DNA of 6,448 nucleotides from Neptuniibacter sp. (GCA_030149405.1 JASBRM010000166.1:1-6448), one strand, 5' to 3'. Positions 1 to 5,505 are shown, counted from the first letter of the stretch. The notes: generated from the letters alone by a model not told the origin. Made by a program: numbers and translations.

Positions 1-174
1 CTCCGTCACACCGGATAAAGTCGACTTTTTAACCTTGATCTCACGCAAAGCTTTCTCATGCTCAGCAATCTGTTCCGCTTCAGTCAATTTCTGGGTGAGG
101 TGCATATAACCGTAGGTGGAGGCACCCACAAGACCCAGAAGAACAATAATCAGGGCTAGCAGTAGTTTATTCAT
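1..174 (-). CDS. Membrane-anchored hypothetical protein, N-terminal part only
   Basis: This reading frame is open for 58 codons from an ATG at 172-174 to the left edge, so the C-terminus is missing. The protein begins with M-N-K followed by an uninterrupted hydrophobic stretch (about residues 3-20, rich in Leu, Ile and Val), then Y-G-Y-M and a charged, helix-prone segment rich in Glu, Lys, Ala and Gln (about 27-50). This looks like an uncleaved signal anchor or a signal peptide leading into a periplasmic, possibly coiled-coil region. No lipobox cysteine is present. The start is supported by an AAAGGA ribosome site 8 bases upstream. The family cannot be named from so little sequence. The nearest upstream gene on the same strand is 155 bases away, so this gene may have its own promoter. 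Confidence 0.75.
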   Translation of the reverse strand, partial: MNKLLLALIIVLLGLVGASTYGYMHLTQKLTEAEQIAEHEKALREIKVKKSTLSGVTE

Positions 175-182
175 TTTCTTAT

Positions 183-188
183 TCCTTT
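183..188 (-). promoter_or_regulatory. Ribosome binding site of the left-edge gene
   Basis: On the minus strand this reads AAAGGA, 8 bases before the ATG at 172-174. It is the main evidence that the truncated left-edge frame is a real gene. Confidence 0.65.
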
Positions 189-258
189 AAGTAGTGGAAA
201 AGCTGACTGCTTGTTTAAGTGCTTTCCTGAATACAAAGTATAGGTAAATTAAATTTTT

Positions 259-286
259 ATAGTATGTTTATGTAGAGAGAATTGAA
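259..286 (-). promoter_or_regulatory. Possible sigma-70 promoter for the left-edge gene
   Basis: On the minus strand TTCAAT (281-286) and TACTAT (259-264) are separated by 16 bases and lie about 85 bases upstream of the left-edge gene. The -10 matches consensus at 4-5 positions and the -35 is weak. In AT-rich DNA such a match arises easily by chance. Confidence 0.25.
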
Positions 287-328
287 AACACCGATGAAAA
301 CTATACTCAAGTGCTATCTATCAAATAG

Positions 329-940
329 TTACCTTTTAGAAGATAGAGAATTAATTACTGGTTTCAAATCTATTCCTATGCCTGCAATATTCGGTTGCAT
401 TATTAGTCCGTCATAAAGTGCTTTAAAAAAAGTACTTTTTTTCCTCTTGCTCTCATAGAAATCAATATCCCAAGAGCAGATGTTTTCATTGTTCTTTATT
501 AGCTTCTCCAATTTACTTAGAAATAAAATAAATTCAGGTGTATCTAACAATGCATCCCGGCAGAAGAATACTAAATTTGGGTCTGATTTAGGGGAAAATG
601 GTTGTTCTTTGAGATTGGTATTAGTAATAACGATGAAGGGGCAAATTTCGTCTTCTAAAATTTCTAAGAAAGAACCTGGCCAATCTAAGCTGAGCATTTC
701 AGCTCTAGTTTTTTCATAAGCACCATTAATCGGAGCTATCGCAATGGCTTTATTACCTAATCTCTTCCCAAAATTCATAAATGCATTTTTGGGTGGATCA
801 ATCAGGGGAGAGTTTTCAAACCAATCGCTTATTACAAAGTAAATAAAATAATTCGCTGGAGTTTTACTTAGGACAAAACTATCACCTTGTTGCTGCTGTT
901 GCTGTCTCTGCTGTTGCTGTATTTGTGGTCGAAATCTCAT
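329..940 (-). CDS. Unrecognised 203-residue protein with Q-rich N-terminus
   Basis: I do not recognise this family. The protein starts M-R-F-R-P, then has a glutamine-rich run (residues 6-18, ten Gln in the eleven residues 8-18) and continues as a mixed alpha/beta-looking soluble protein. It has alternating hydrophobic strands (for example Y-F-I-Y-F-V-I near 31-37, A-I-A-I-A-P near 66-71, P-F-I-V-I-T near 101-106, L-V-F-F near 122-125) and a Lys/Glu-rich helix near 140-150. There is no signal peptide, membrane segment or obvious catalytic motif, so it is probably cytoplasmic. The DNA is AT-rich (60-base lines counted by eye are roughly 25-40% GC, against the mid-40s in the genes to the right), consistent with a horizontally acquired gene. 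The ribosome site is weak (AGGG 10 bases before the ATG). The length, AT-biased but sensible codons and co-orientation with the left-edge gene support a real gene. Confidence 0.65.
   Translation of the reverse strand: MRFRPQIQQQQRQQQQQQGDSFVLSKTPANYFIYFVISDWFENSPLIDPPKNAFMNFGKRLGNKAIAIAPINGAYEKTRAEMLSLDWPGSFLEILEDEICPFIVITNTNLKEQPFSPKSDPNLVFFCRDALLDTPEFILFLSKLEKLIKNNENICSWDIDFYESKRKKSTFFKALYDGLIMQPNIAGIGIDLKPVINSLSSKR
887..925 (-). repeat. CAG/CAA trinucleotide tract coding for poly-glutamine
   Basis: Thirteen consecutive codons of the orphan gene are almost all CAG or CAA (one ATA and one AGA interrupt them), giving a Gln-rich segment at residues 6-18. Such tracts can change length by replication slippage and remain in frame. 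Confidence 0.8.
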
Positions 941-990
941 GATTAAATAACCCTAGGCTTGTATTGTTTACATAAAAATCAGGAGTGCAT

Positions 991-1042
991 TGCTATTTGT
1001 GCAAATTCAGCTATTTACTATGTGTCACGTTTTCCAATAGCT
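991..1042. promoter_or_regulatory. Operator-like cluster of short repeats
   Basis: Two direct copies of GCTATTT lie 18 bases apart (992-998 and 1010-1016). The second copy is part of an inverted pair AGCTATT (1009-1015) and AATAGCT (1036-1042). Between the direct copies is the palindrome ATTTGTGCAAAT (995-1006). The cluster lies 51-102 bases upstream of the minus-strand orphan gene, a normal place for a repressor or activator site. No regulator gene is adjacent, so function is inference. Confidence 0.3.
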
Positions 1043-1319
1043 TCTTGAGGCCTTTCTGCCAACTTTGTTACATTTTTAATTTGCACTTTACATCCTTATT
1101 AATCTGAACAGGAAATGTATCTATCTATGTCTTGATGAGTTATGACAATGTATAGGGTATTTCCAAATTTTTTTAGGATCGATAGCTAACAATTTGTATG
1201 TAAAGGATTGATCTATTTTTGAATAGAGTTGGTTAGGGAAAAAGCTTCAATGTTACGTATATCCCCGGTGTTTTTCGAAACCACTTAAACTGGCCGTTAA
1301 ATAATCCTTTATCCGGGAA

Positions 1320-1417
1320 GCGCTGAGATCTCCTTGCTGGCTCAATACTGGCATATCTTATCTAAGGGTGAAACCCTTACGGTCCCACTTCAGTTAGAAG
1401 TGGCAGAGCCTCAGCGT
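1320..1417 (+). ncRNA. Candidate structured RNA: closing stem with two hairpins
   Basis: Three helices nest cleanly. A closing stem pairs CGCTGAG (1321-1327) with CTCAGCG (1410-1416), extended by a G-U pair (1320/1417). Inside, TAAGGGT (1363-1369) pairs with ACCCTTA (1373-1379) around a GAA loop, and CCACTTC (1385-1391) pairs with GAAGTGG (1397-1403) around AGTTA. All three have seven perfect Watson-Crick pairs. A further stem, CCCGG (1264-1268) with CCGGG (1313-1317), sits immediately upstream. The layout is a multi-branch junction, 130 bases before the exonuclease start. It matches no riboswitch or intron domain that I know. It could be a cis-regulatory leader, a small RNA, a recombination site or chance folding of a gene remnant. 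The strand is assumed from the downstream gene. Confidence 0.3.
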
Positions 1418-1440
1418 AAACTTCAACAAATCGACGTCAT

Positions 1441-1459
1441 AAGTTTAAGGAACTTTTTT
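1441..1459 (+). terminator. Weak hairpin followed by a T run
   Basis: AAGTT (1441-1445) pairs with AACTT (1451-1455) around TAAGG, and the T run extends to 1459. The five-pair AT-rich stem is weak for an intrinsic terminator, but its position just after the structured locus would suit the 3' end of a small RNA. Confidence 0.25.
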
Positions 1460-1545
1460 GGTTATTGTTTTTCTGTATAGAAATATTTTATTTTCATGAA
1501 GAAAAATAAACGGATTATGGTTAGTATGTTGAAATACAAAGATAA

Positions 1546-2064
1546 ATGGAGCTTATCTCTCAAGTGAAAAGACCGTATATTTTGGACCTCGAAGCTTCTG
1601 GTTTTGGCCGTGAAAGTTATCCTATTGAGGTCGGCGTGGCCATGGAAGAGGGTGAGCGCTACTGTTGTTTGATTCATCCGGATCCAAGCTGGACGCATTG
1701 GTCGGAATCCGCTGAGCAATGTCATCAGATTCCGCGATCGACACTCATGCAACACGGTAAACCACTGGATATGGTTGCTGACATGTTGAATATGCTATTG
1801 GAAGGCAAGACGGTTTATTCGGATGCCTGGTCCTGGGATACCACCTGGTTGAACCGGTTATTCAGGCAGGCACAAAAGTCGATGACTTTCCGGATCAGTC
1901 CACTGGAAATGATCATGAATGAAGAGCAGGTGGATATCTGGGATCAAACCCGTGATCTGGTTACGGATGAATTGAACATTGTTCGGCATCGTGCCAGTAA
2001 CGATGCCTTTTTGATTCAGGAAACCTATTTACGCACCCGGCAAATTGTTACCGAAACAGCTTAA
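1546..2064 (+). CDS. Stand-alone DEDDh 3'-5' exonuclease (DnaQ/RNase T-like fold)
   Basis: This 172-residue protein carries the three exonuclease motifs of the DEDDh group. Motif I is I-L-D-L-E-A-S-G-F-G with metal ligands D14 and E16. Motif II is near Y-S-D-A-W-S-W-D-T-T-W-L, with D98 (less likely D93) as ligand. Motif III is H148-x4-D153 (H-R-A-S-N-D), the general-base His and the last Asp. Enzymes of this fold remove nucleotides from 3' ends of DNA or RNA with two metal ions. The substrate cannot be read from sequence. It is cytoplasmic, with no extra domain, and shorter than a polymerase epsilon subunit. A TAA abuts the ATG in frame, so the start is this ATG or a later codon. The ATG has no clear ribosome site, whereas a GTG at 1564 (Val7) has GGAG 12 bases upstream. 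Its stop is 15 bases from that of the convergent DUF3549 gene. Confidence 0.88.
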   Translation: MELISQVKRPYILDLEASGFGRESYPIEVGVAMEEGERYCCLIHPDPSWTHWSESAEQCHQIPRSTLMQHGKPLDMVADMLNMLLEGKTVYSDAWSWDTTWLNRLFRQAQKSMTFRISPLEMIMNEEQVDIWDQTRDLVTDELNIVRHRASNDAFLIQETYLRTRQIVTETA

Positions 2065-2098
2065 TGGCTAAAGCCCGAACTATTTAAAGTTCTGGCCA
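2065..2098. terminator. Hairpin between convergent genes, possible bidirectional terminator
   Basis: Directly after the exonuclease stop, TGGC (2065-2068) can pair with GCCA (2095-2098), enclosing GAACT (2077-2081) paired with AGTTC (2088-2092). The structure overlaps the last codons of the DUF3549 gene. There is no T run on either side, so termination is only suggested by its place between convergent stops. Confidence 0.25.
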
Positions 2099-3135
2099 AA
2101 CATCTCACCAATCGCCTGAGTCAACTCTTCACTGCGTTCCTCATTGCGGAATTGCATCAGAATCAGCGCTCTTAATACCGGCATAAACATCAGATCAGAG
2201 AGTATTCTGGAGAAGCCTGCCTGGCCTGCTTTACCTATGGCCAGTTTTTCCAGAAATCTATGCAGTACGGTAGGTTCCTGCAGAGCATCAATGCAGCGTG
2301 TCGCAACCGCAACTATAACTTCAGGGTCCAATGCGAAATCGCTGTCGATAATCTTTCCGATCAGTTCAAATTTACGCGGCGTGTTTCTGCAGTTGGATAG
2401 AGCACGGGTGATGGCGGCGATGTGGTTAGCTGAAGCAGTGCCGCGCTCCAGTGTTTGTTCTGTTCTTAACGCCAGAGCTTCAAACAGGTCGTGGCTTGGT
2501 TCAATACTTTCAATACAGGTACAGAGCACTTCAAACGGCGCATCCGGCAGGAGTGGAATAGCTTTAGTCAGTATCTTGCCATTACTGCCTTTTTCATGAC
2601 GTACAACCAGATCTGCGATTCCCTGATAGCCCAATGACTGCCAGTCATCGAAACCTTTCTGGCCGGAAAAGTATTCCTGAGCATTCTCATAAAATTTCGA
2701 AGCAGGCTGGCTTGATGTCAGTGTTGAATACGCATGGAACAGCGCCATTTTCTCCTGATCCGGTTTGAAGGAGAAAGGATTGTCCTTCAAAGCATCTTCA
2801 GGCGCTTCGCCATTCTCTTCCATCTGTAAAATGCTGCCTGCATTTTTTAACAAGCGATTAAGCAGATCATCCCGAACTGCTTGTACTAGAAAACCTTGCT
2901 CGTCCAGTGGCAGCTTTAAAAACCAGGCAACCCCCTGTTCTTTATTCTTTGGATTCCACAACATCAACGCGATCCAGGCATGCTGTAGGTATGGAGTCGG
3001 ATATGGTGTTTGTTGGTTTTCAATCTTCTCAAACAGATCAAGAGATAACTTTTGAACACGTCGGCCCATATCAAAGAAACGGATTTGAGCACCGGTTTCG
3101 CGAAGCAGTTGAGTGAGAGAAGAGATGTTAGTCAT
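2080..3135 (-). CDS. DUF3549 family protein
   Basis: This 351-residue protein matches what I know of the DUF3549 family of gammaproteobacteria, whose function is not established. Recognisable conserved blocks are G-A-Q-I-R-F-F-D-M-G-R-R-V-Q-K-L (about 15-30), P-Y-P-T-P-Y-L-Q-H-A-W with L-W-N-P following (44-62), and W-F-L-K-L-P-L-D-E-Q-G (71-81). The rest is predicted helical, and length is typical of the family as I recall it. No signal peptide or membrane segment is visible, so it is probably cytoplasmic. A longer reading from a GTG at 3144 is possible, but the ATG at 3133-3135 is preferred: AAGGTGG lies 5 bases before it, and the GTG lies inside that ribosome site. It follows the diguanylate cyclase on the same strand, with an inverted-repeat element between them. 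Confidence 0.85.
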   Translation of the reverse strand: MTNISSLTQLLRETGAQIRFFDMGRRVQKLSLDLFEKIENQQTPYPTPYLQHAWIALMLWNPKNKEQGVAWFLKLPLDEQGFLVQAVRDDLLNRLLKNAGSILQMEENGEAPEDALKDNPFSFKPDQEKMALFHAYSTLTSSQPASKFYENAQEYFSGQKGFDDWQSLGYQGIADLVVRHEKGSNGKILTKAIPLLPDAPFEVLCTCIESIEPSHDLFEALALRTEQTLERGTASANHIAAITRALSNCRNTPRKFELIGKIIDSDFALDPEVIVAVATRCIDALQEPTVLHRFLEKLAIGKAGQAGFSRILSDLMFMPVLRALILMQFRNEERSEELTQAIGEMFGQNFK

Positions 3136-3140
3136 GAATA

Positions 3141-3159
3141 CCACCTTGGAATTTGGTGG
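3141..3159 (-). promoter_or_regulatory. Ribosome site of DUF3549 gene, able to pair with upstream bases
   Basis: On the minus strand AAGGTGG (3141-3147) is the ribosome site for the ATG at 3135 and decides the start. Its GGTGG can pair with CCACC (minus-strand reading of 3155-3159) across a 9-base loop, so the site could be partly masked. If transcription starts near 3156, as the candidate promoter suggests, the masking arm would be mostly absent. Confidence 0.5.
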
Positions 3160-3162
3160 GCA

Positions 3163-3192
3163 ATTTTACCAGCTTTGCTTAGGGCCTGTTAG
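3163..3192 (-). promoter_or_regulatory. Candidate extended -10 promoter for DUF3549, using the repeat end
   Basis: On the minus strand TAAAAT (3163-3168) is preceded by TGG (3169-3171), giving an extended -10 of form TGnTAAAAT. CTAACA (3187-3192) lies 18 bases upstream and matches the -35 consensus at 4 of 6 positions. The -35 falls inside the terminal inverted repeat, so the promoter would be a hybrid of element and flank. Confidence 0.4.
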
Positions 3193-3283
3193 AGCTAATT
3201 GATACACCTGTCACCAGCCTTTCCAATCGCCTAGTAGACACTTTTATCAAACAACAGGAGCGAATCAATTATCTAACAGGCCC
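3182..3283. repeat. 102-bp element with terminal inverted repeats (MITE-like)
   Basis: The left arm (3182-3203) starts GGGCCTGTTAGA and continues, after an extra GC, with TAATTGAT. The right arm (3264-3283) is ATCAATTA followed by TCTAACAGGCCC, the exact reverse complement apart from that GC. The roughly 60-base interior has no reading frame of note and contains a smaller pair, CCTGT and ACAGG. Long, near-perfect arms around a short non-coding core are what a miniature inverted-repeat transposable element looks like. No clear target duplication is visible in the flanks, and no transposase is nearby. A large stem-loop acting in the intergenic mRNA is the alternative. Confidence 0.6.
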
Positions 3284-3313
3284 CGAATAAGACCAGAGAG
3301 CCACACCACAGAG

Positions 3314-4483
3314 TCATATAAGAGAGTACTGGTTTTTACCGGATTTCTTCGCCTTATACATGGCCTGGTCGGCGAGAATTATCGCTTCTTCAGCTGATAC
3401 CTGAGCATCATTCAATTGGTAAATGCCAATGCTGGCACTGGTTTGCAGAATCAGGTTATTAATTACGTATTCATTTGAGAGGGTTTCCAACAACTTTTCA
3501 GCGACGATTAGGCTATCTTCTTTTGATTCCAGATCGGTGAGTACCAGAATAAACTCATCCCCACCGAGCCGAGAAAGGATGTCTGTCTGGCGAATGACTT
3601 TGAGCATCTCATCGCTAAGAAGCTTCAGGTACTGGTCTCCAACTCTATGGCCATAGTTATCGTTAATGGGTTTGAAATCATCCAGGTCGATGAACATGAC
3701 GGCGCCATTTCGTTTATGGCGTTGAACGTTAGCCAACAGCATTTCAAGTTGTTTAAGCAAATAGCCACGGTTAACCAAACCGGTAAGACTGTCGTGACTG
3801 GCCTGGATCTCCAGCTTTTTGTTAGCCAGTTCCAGCTCTTTTCTCTGCCGTACTGAAGAATTAATGACAAAACCGGCAAAGATGAAACCAAAGAAAAAGA
3901 TCAAAATCATGATCTGAATTTGGTTAGAGAGTATGTCTTCAATCTCTTTTTCAGAGCTTTTTCTGGCGAGATTATTCTGGTGTTGCTGTAAGGCGATCAG
4001 CTTATCCAGTATCTGAGCAACCACGATCTGGTCGGTCAGTGTTCCGTTGAGTTCGTCGGTGTAATCTTCGTCGCCTTCCACCATAAGCCTGTCTGCAAAG
4101 GCTCTCAAGACGGGGGCTCGAGCAGTTGTCTCTAGATCGAGCGCTTTGAACAGGCTTGCTTCATCTGAAGAGTTATCAAGGTTTAGGAATTGTTCACGGG
4201 CTTTTTTATACTCGGCACCATAGTGATAGAACTTTTCAAAAAGCTCATCGCGATCAAAAAAATCCTCCTCCAGAGTCATATGCCAGAGAATGATTGCTCG
4301 TTCTCTCACCGCTACACGCATTTTCAGAACACTGCTTAGCTGTAGGTCATTATTCAGAGTGGCGTCATTCAGGTTTTCACGTGACTTGGAAAACAAGTCA
4401 TATGAGTGATAAGACGAGGCAGCAAAGACCAGAAATAGGAAGAAGAATCCGAGCGAATATATTTTAGAATTAGCGTCCTGCAT
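3314..4483 (-). CDS. Membrane diguanylate cyclase with periplasmic sensor region
   Basis: This 389-residue protein is predicted to make c-di-GMP from two GTP. A first membrane helix (about 8-26) and a second (about 189-207) enclose some 160 residues predicted to lie in the periplasm; they are helical, acidic and match no sensor family I can name, though the layout recalls four-helix ligand-binding bundles. A short charged helix (212-227) leads to the GGDEF domain (229-389). Catalytic features are intact: D266 in F-I-D-L-D-D-F-K (metal), N274 and D283 (guanine contacts, by analogy with PleD), and the signature G-G-D-E-F at 307-311. An RxxD inhibitory site (R298-Q-T-D301) stands exactly five residues before it, so product inhibition is expected. 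No EAL domain is present. The ribosome site is weak. It is divergent from the Ada-like gene. Confidence 0.93.
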   Translation of the reverse strand: MQDANSKIYSLGFFFLFLVFAASSYHSYDLFSKSRENLNDATLNNDLQLSSVLKMRVAVRERAIILWHMTLEEDFFDRDELFEKFYHYGAEYKKAREQFLNLDNSSDEASLFKALDLETTARAPVLRAFADRLMVEGDEDYTDELNGTLTDQIVVAQILDKLIALQQHQNNLARKSSEKEIEDILSNQIQIMILIFFFGFIFAGFVINSSVRQRKELELANKKLEIQASHDSLTGLVNRGYLLKQLEMLLANVQRHKRNGAVMFIDLDDFKPINDNYGHRVGDQYLKLLSDEMLKVIRQTDILSRLGGDEFILVLTDLESKEDSLIVAEKLLETLSNEYVINNLILQTSASIGIYQLNDAQVSAEEAIILADQAMYKAKKSGKNQYSLI

Positions 4484-4650
4484 CTAAATACAACTTAAAC
4501 AATTAATGGCCGAGATCTTAAGTGTAGTCGGTTTGGGAAAACTTGAATGCTTTTTACACTTTTTATTTGTGTGGATTTCCCCTAGTGCAAGAATCGGGTG
4601 GATGATGTTTCCGGTACCAAGTAAATTATAAGCAGCCTTTAATCTTATGG
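4484..4650. other. Divergent intergenic region between cyclase and Ada-like genes
   Basis: This 167-base AT-rich spacer must hold the start signals of both genes. I see no promoter with good matches at both hexamers. For the plus-strand gene, TATAAG (4627-4632) could be a -10, but the bases 17 upstream are a poor -35. For the cyclase, TACACT on the minus strand lacks a good -35 partner. I found no copy of the E. coli Ada box. Confidence 0.4.
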
Positions 4651-5505
4651 ATGTTCGCGGTAATGATTGAGAAGAGCCAGTATGAGTTGATGACCGACGT
4701 TATTTCACTGATTCAGTCGAATCAGTGCAGGTCTTTTTCTCTAAGTGAGTTGGCTGATACTTTTGATATGAGCGAGCATTATTTTCAGAAACTGTTTAGC
4801 CAATGGGCAGGGGTCTCGCCGAAACGATTCCAGCAATTTTTGAGTAAAGAGCGTGCTCTGAAGTTGCTCAAACAAAATCAGTCTGTTTTAGATTCATCAC
4901 TGGATTCCGGCCTTTCCGGCAGCGGGCGCCTGCATGATCTGATGATTCAATGCGAAGCAATGACCCCCGGTGAAATCAAAGAGAAAGGTAAGGGCTTAAA
5001 AATTGGCTATGGCACAGCCTGTTGCCCTCTTGGGAATGTCATTATTGCCTGGACCCGTCGCGGCATCTGTTATCTGGCTTTTTACAACCAGAACTATGAA
5101 GTTTACGAAGCGGAACTTAAGGATGAATGGCCTGAGGCTGAGTTTATCCAGAATCAGATGCAAGCAACTGAATGGATAGACCGTATTTTTACCCATCCTG
5201 AAACAGATAAACCGCTTTACCTTTTACTGAAGGGAACAAATTTCCAGATTAAAGTTTGGGAAGCTCTGTTGCGTGTGGGAACCGGGCAGTTGATCTCATA
5301 CTCACAACTGGCAAATTTGTCAGGTTCACCAAAAGCTTCCCGGGCTGTGGGTTCGGCAATGGCGGCTAATAAAATTGGATTTTTAATTCCTTGCCACCGG
5401 GTGATTAGAGAATCCGGAGAAAGTGGGCATTATCGCTGGGGTATAGAGAGGAAGTCAGCTCTACAGGCATGGGAAGCCTGCAGAGCTGATCAGATCAAAG
5501 ATTAG
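4651..5505 (+). CDS. Ada-like fusion: AraC-type HTH plus O6-alkylguanine-DNA methyltransferase
   Basis: The 284-residue protein joins two domains. Residues about 15-112 form an AraC/XylS-type double helix-turn-helix, with L-S-E-L-A-D-T-F-D-M-S-E-H-Y-F-Q-K-L-F, the G-V-S-P-K-R-F turn and the closing M-T-P-G. Residues about 118-275 are a suicide methyltransferase that moves alkyl groups from O6-alkylguanine to its own cysteine. It has P-C-H-R-V-I with acceptor C248, the Arg finger R231 in S-R-A-V-G-S-A-M-A-A-N, Y217 in I-S-Y-S-Q-L-A, and hinge N240. The N-terminal zinc/phosphotriester domain of E. coli Ada is absent, so methyl-phosphotriester sensing through that route is not expected. The start is uncertain: ATG at 4651 has no ribosome site, and ATG at 4663 (Met5) has only a weak GGAT upstream. 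The stop overlaps that of the convergent lipoprotein gene by four bases. Confidence 0.92.
   Translation: MFAVMIEKSQYELMTDVISLIQSNQCRSFSLSELADTFDMSEHYFQKLFSQWAGVSPKRFQQFLSKERALKLLKQNQSVLDSSLDSGLSGSGRLHDLMIQCEAMTPGEIKEKGKGLKIGYGTACCPLGNVIIAWTRRGICYLAFYNQNYEVYEAELKDEWPEAEFIQNQMQATEWIDRIFTHPETDKPLYLLLKGTNFQIKVWEALLRVGTGQLISYSQLANLSGSPKASRAVGSAMAANKIGFLIPCHRVIRESGESGHYRWGIERKSALQAWEACRADQIKD

Larger units (their letters stand above)
1301..1480 (+). pseudogene. Possible decayed gene fragment, family unknown
   Basis: This frame is open for 59 codons to a TAG at 1478-1480. From about 1310 to 1441 it reads like real protein, with ordinary codon choice for this genome and a segment L-E-V-A-E-P-Q-R-K-L-Q-Q-I-D-V-I. 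It has no start codon with a ribosome site. In the same frame just upstream an ATG (1250) begins a 12-codon stretch closed by a TAA at 1286-1288, and a second TAA lies at 1298-1300. After about 1441 the sequence turns AT-rich and less protein-like. The simplest reading is a remnant of a gene disrupted by mutation or recombination. I cannot name the family. The same bases form several perfect helices (1320-1417), so a structured RNA is the competing explanation. Confidence 0.3.
941..1545. other. 605-bp region without an intact gene
   Basis: No convincing complete gene is found on either strand. The left part (941-1250) is AT-rich and includes a cluster of short direct and inverted repeats (991-1042) placed where regulators of the Q-rich orphan could bind. 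The right part (about 1264-1459) is richer in GC and holds several perfect short helices that overlap an open but start-less frame with protein-like composition. The last 85 bases before the exonuclease gene are again AT-rich and show no promoter with good matches at both hexamers. The region is listed so that the reader knows it is not blank; its parts are entered separately. Confidence 0.7.

Noticed and set aside
1250..1288. Twelve-codon leader peptide before a structured RNA, as in attenuation
   Set aside because: The ribosome site is poor (AGGGA at 10 bases), the peptide has no run of one amino acid, and the downstream gene is not biosynthetic. It is more easily seen as part of the decayed frame.
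1363..1384. Resemblance to group II intron domain V (GGGTGAAACCC followed by ACGGT)
   Set aside because: The lower stem cannot form: the bases before the hairpin do not complement ACGGT, the catalytic AGC triad is not in place, and no reverse transcriptase is in the window.
1320..1390. Resemblance to a TPP riboswitch (GCTGAGAT and a later CTGG...ACTGG)
   Set aside because: The second conserved half does not follow: the CTGG and ACTGG words are not complementary, and the expected ACC-TGAT-type segment is absent. The next gene is an exonuclease, not a thiamine gene.
1250..1546. Retron-like locus: structured RNA next to a nuclease gene
   Set aside because: There is no reverse transcriptase frame anywhere in the window, and the exonuclease has no fused partner domain.
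1462..1755. 97-codon minus-strand frame overlapping the exonuclease
   Set aside because: It is antisense to the conserved motif I region, its C-terminus is translated AT-rich spacer, and it has no ribosome site or family features.
2144..2599. 151-codon plus-strand frame within the DUF3549 gene
   Set aside because: It is a shadow of a well-supported gene, with Ser/Arg/Ala-rich low-information composition typical of antisense frames.
3182..3283. Inverted repeat as an intrinsic terminator of the cyclase gene
   Set aside because: The arms are separated by about 60 bases and no T run follows on the minus strand; the form fits a MITE better.
3625..3891. 88-codon minus-strand frame within the cyclase gene
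   Set aside because: It is a same-strand shifted frame through the GGDEF domain. The conserved GGDEF frame is unbroken, so it is neither a frameshift nor a second gene.
4510..4560. Flagellar sigma-28 type promoter before the cyclase (minus strand TCAAGTTT then CCGACTA)
   Set aside because: The spacing between the two halves does not match the TAAA-N15-GCCGATAA arrangement, and the second half is a poor match.
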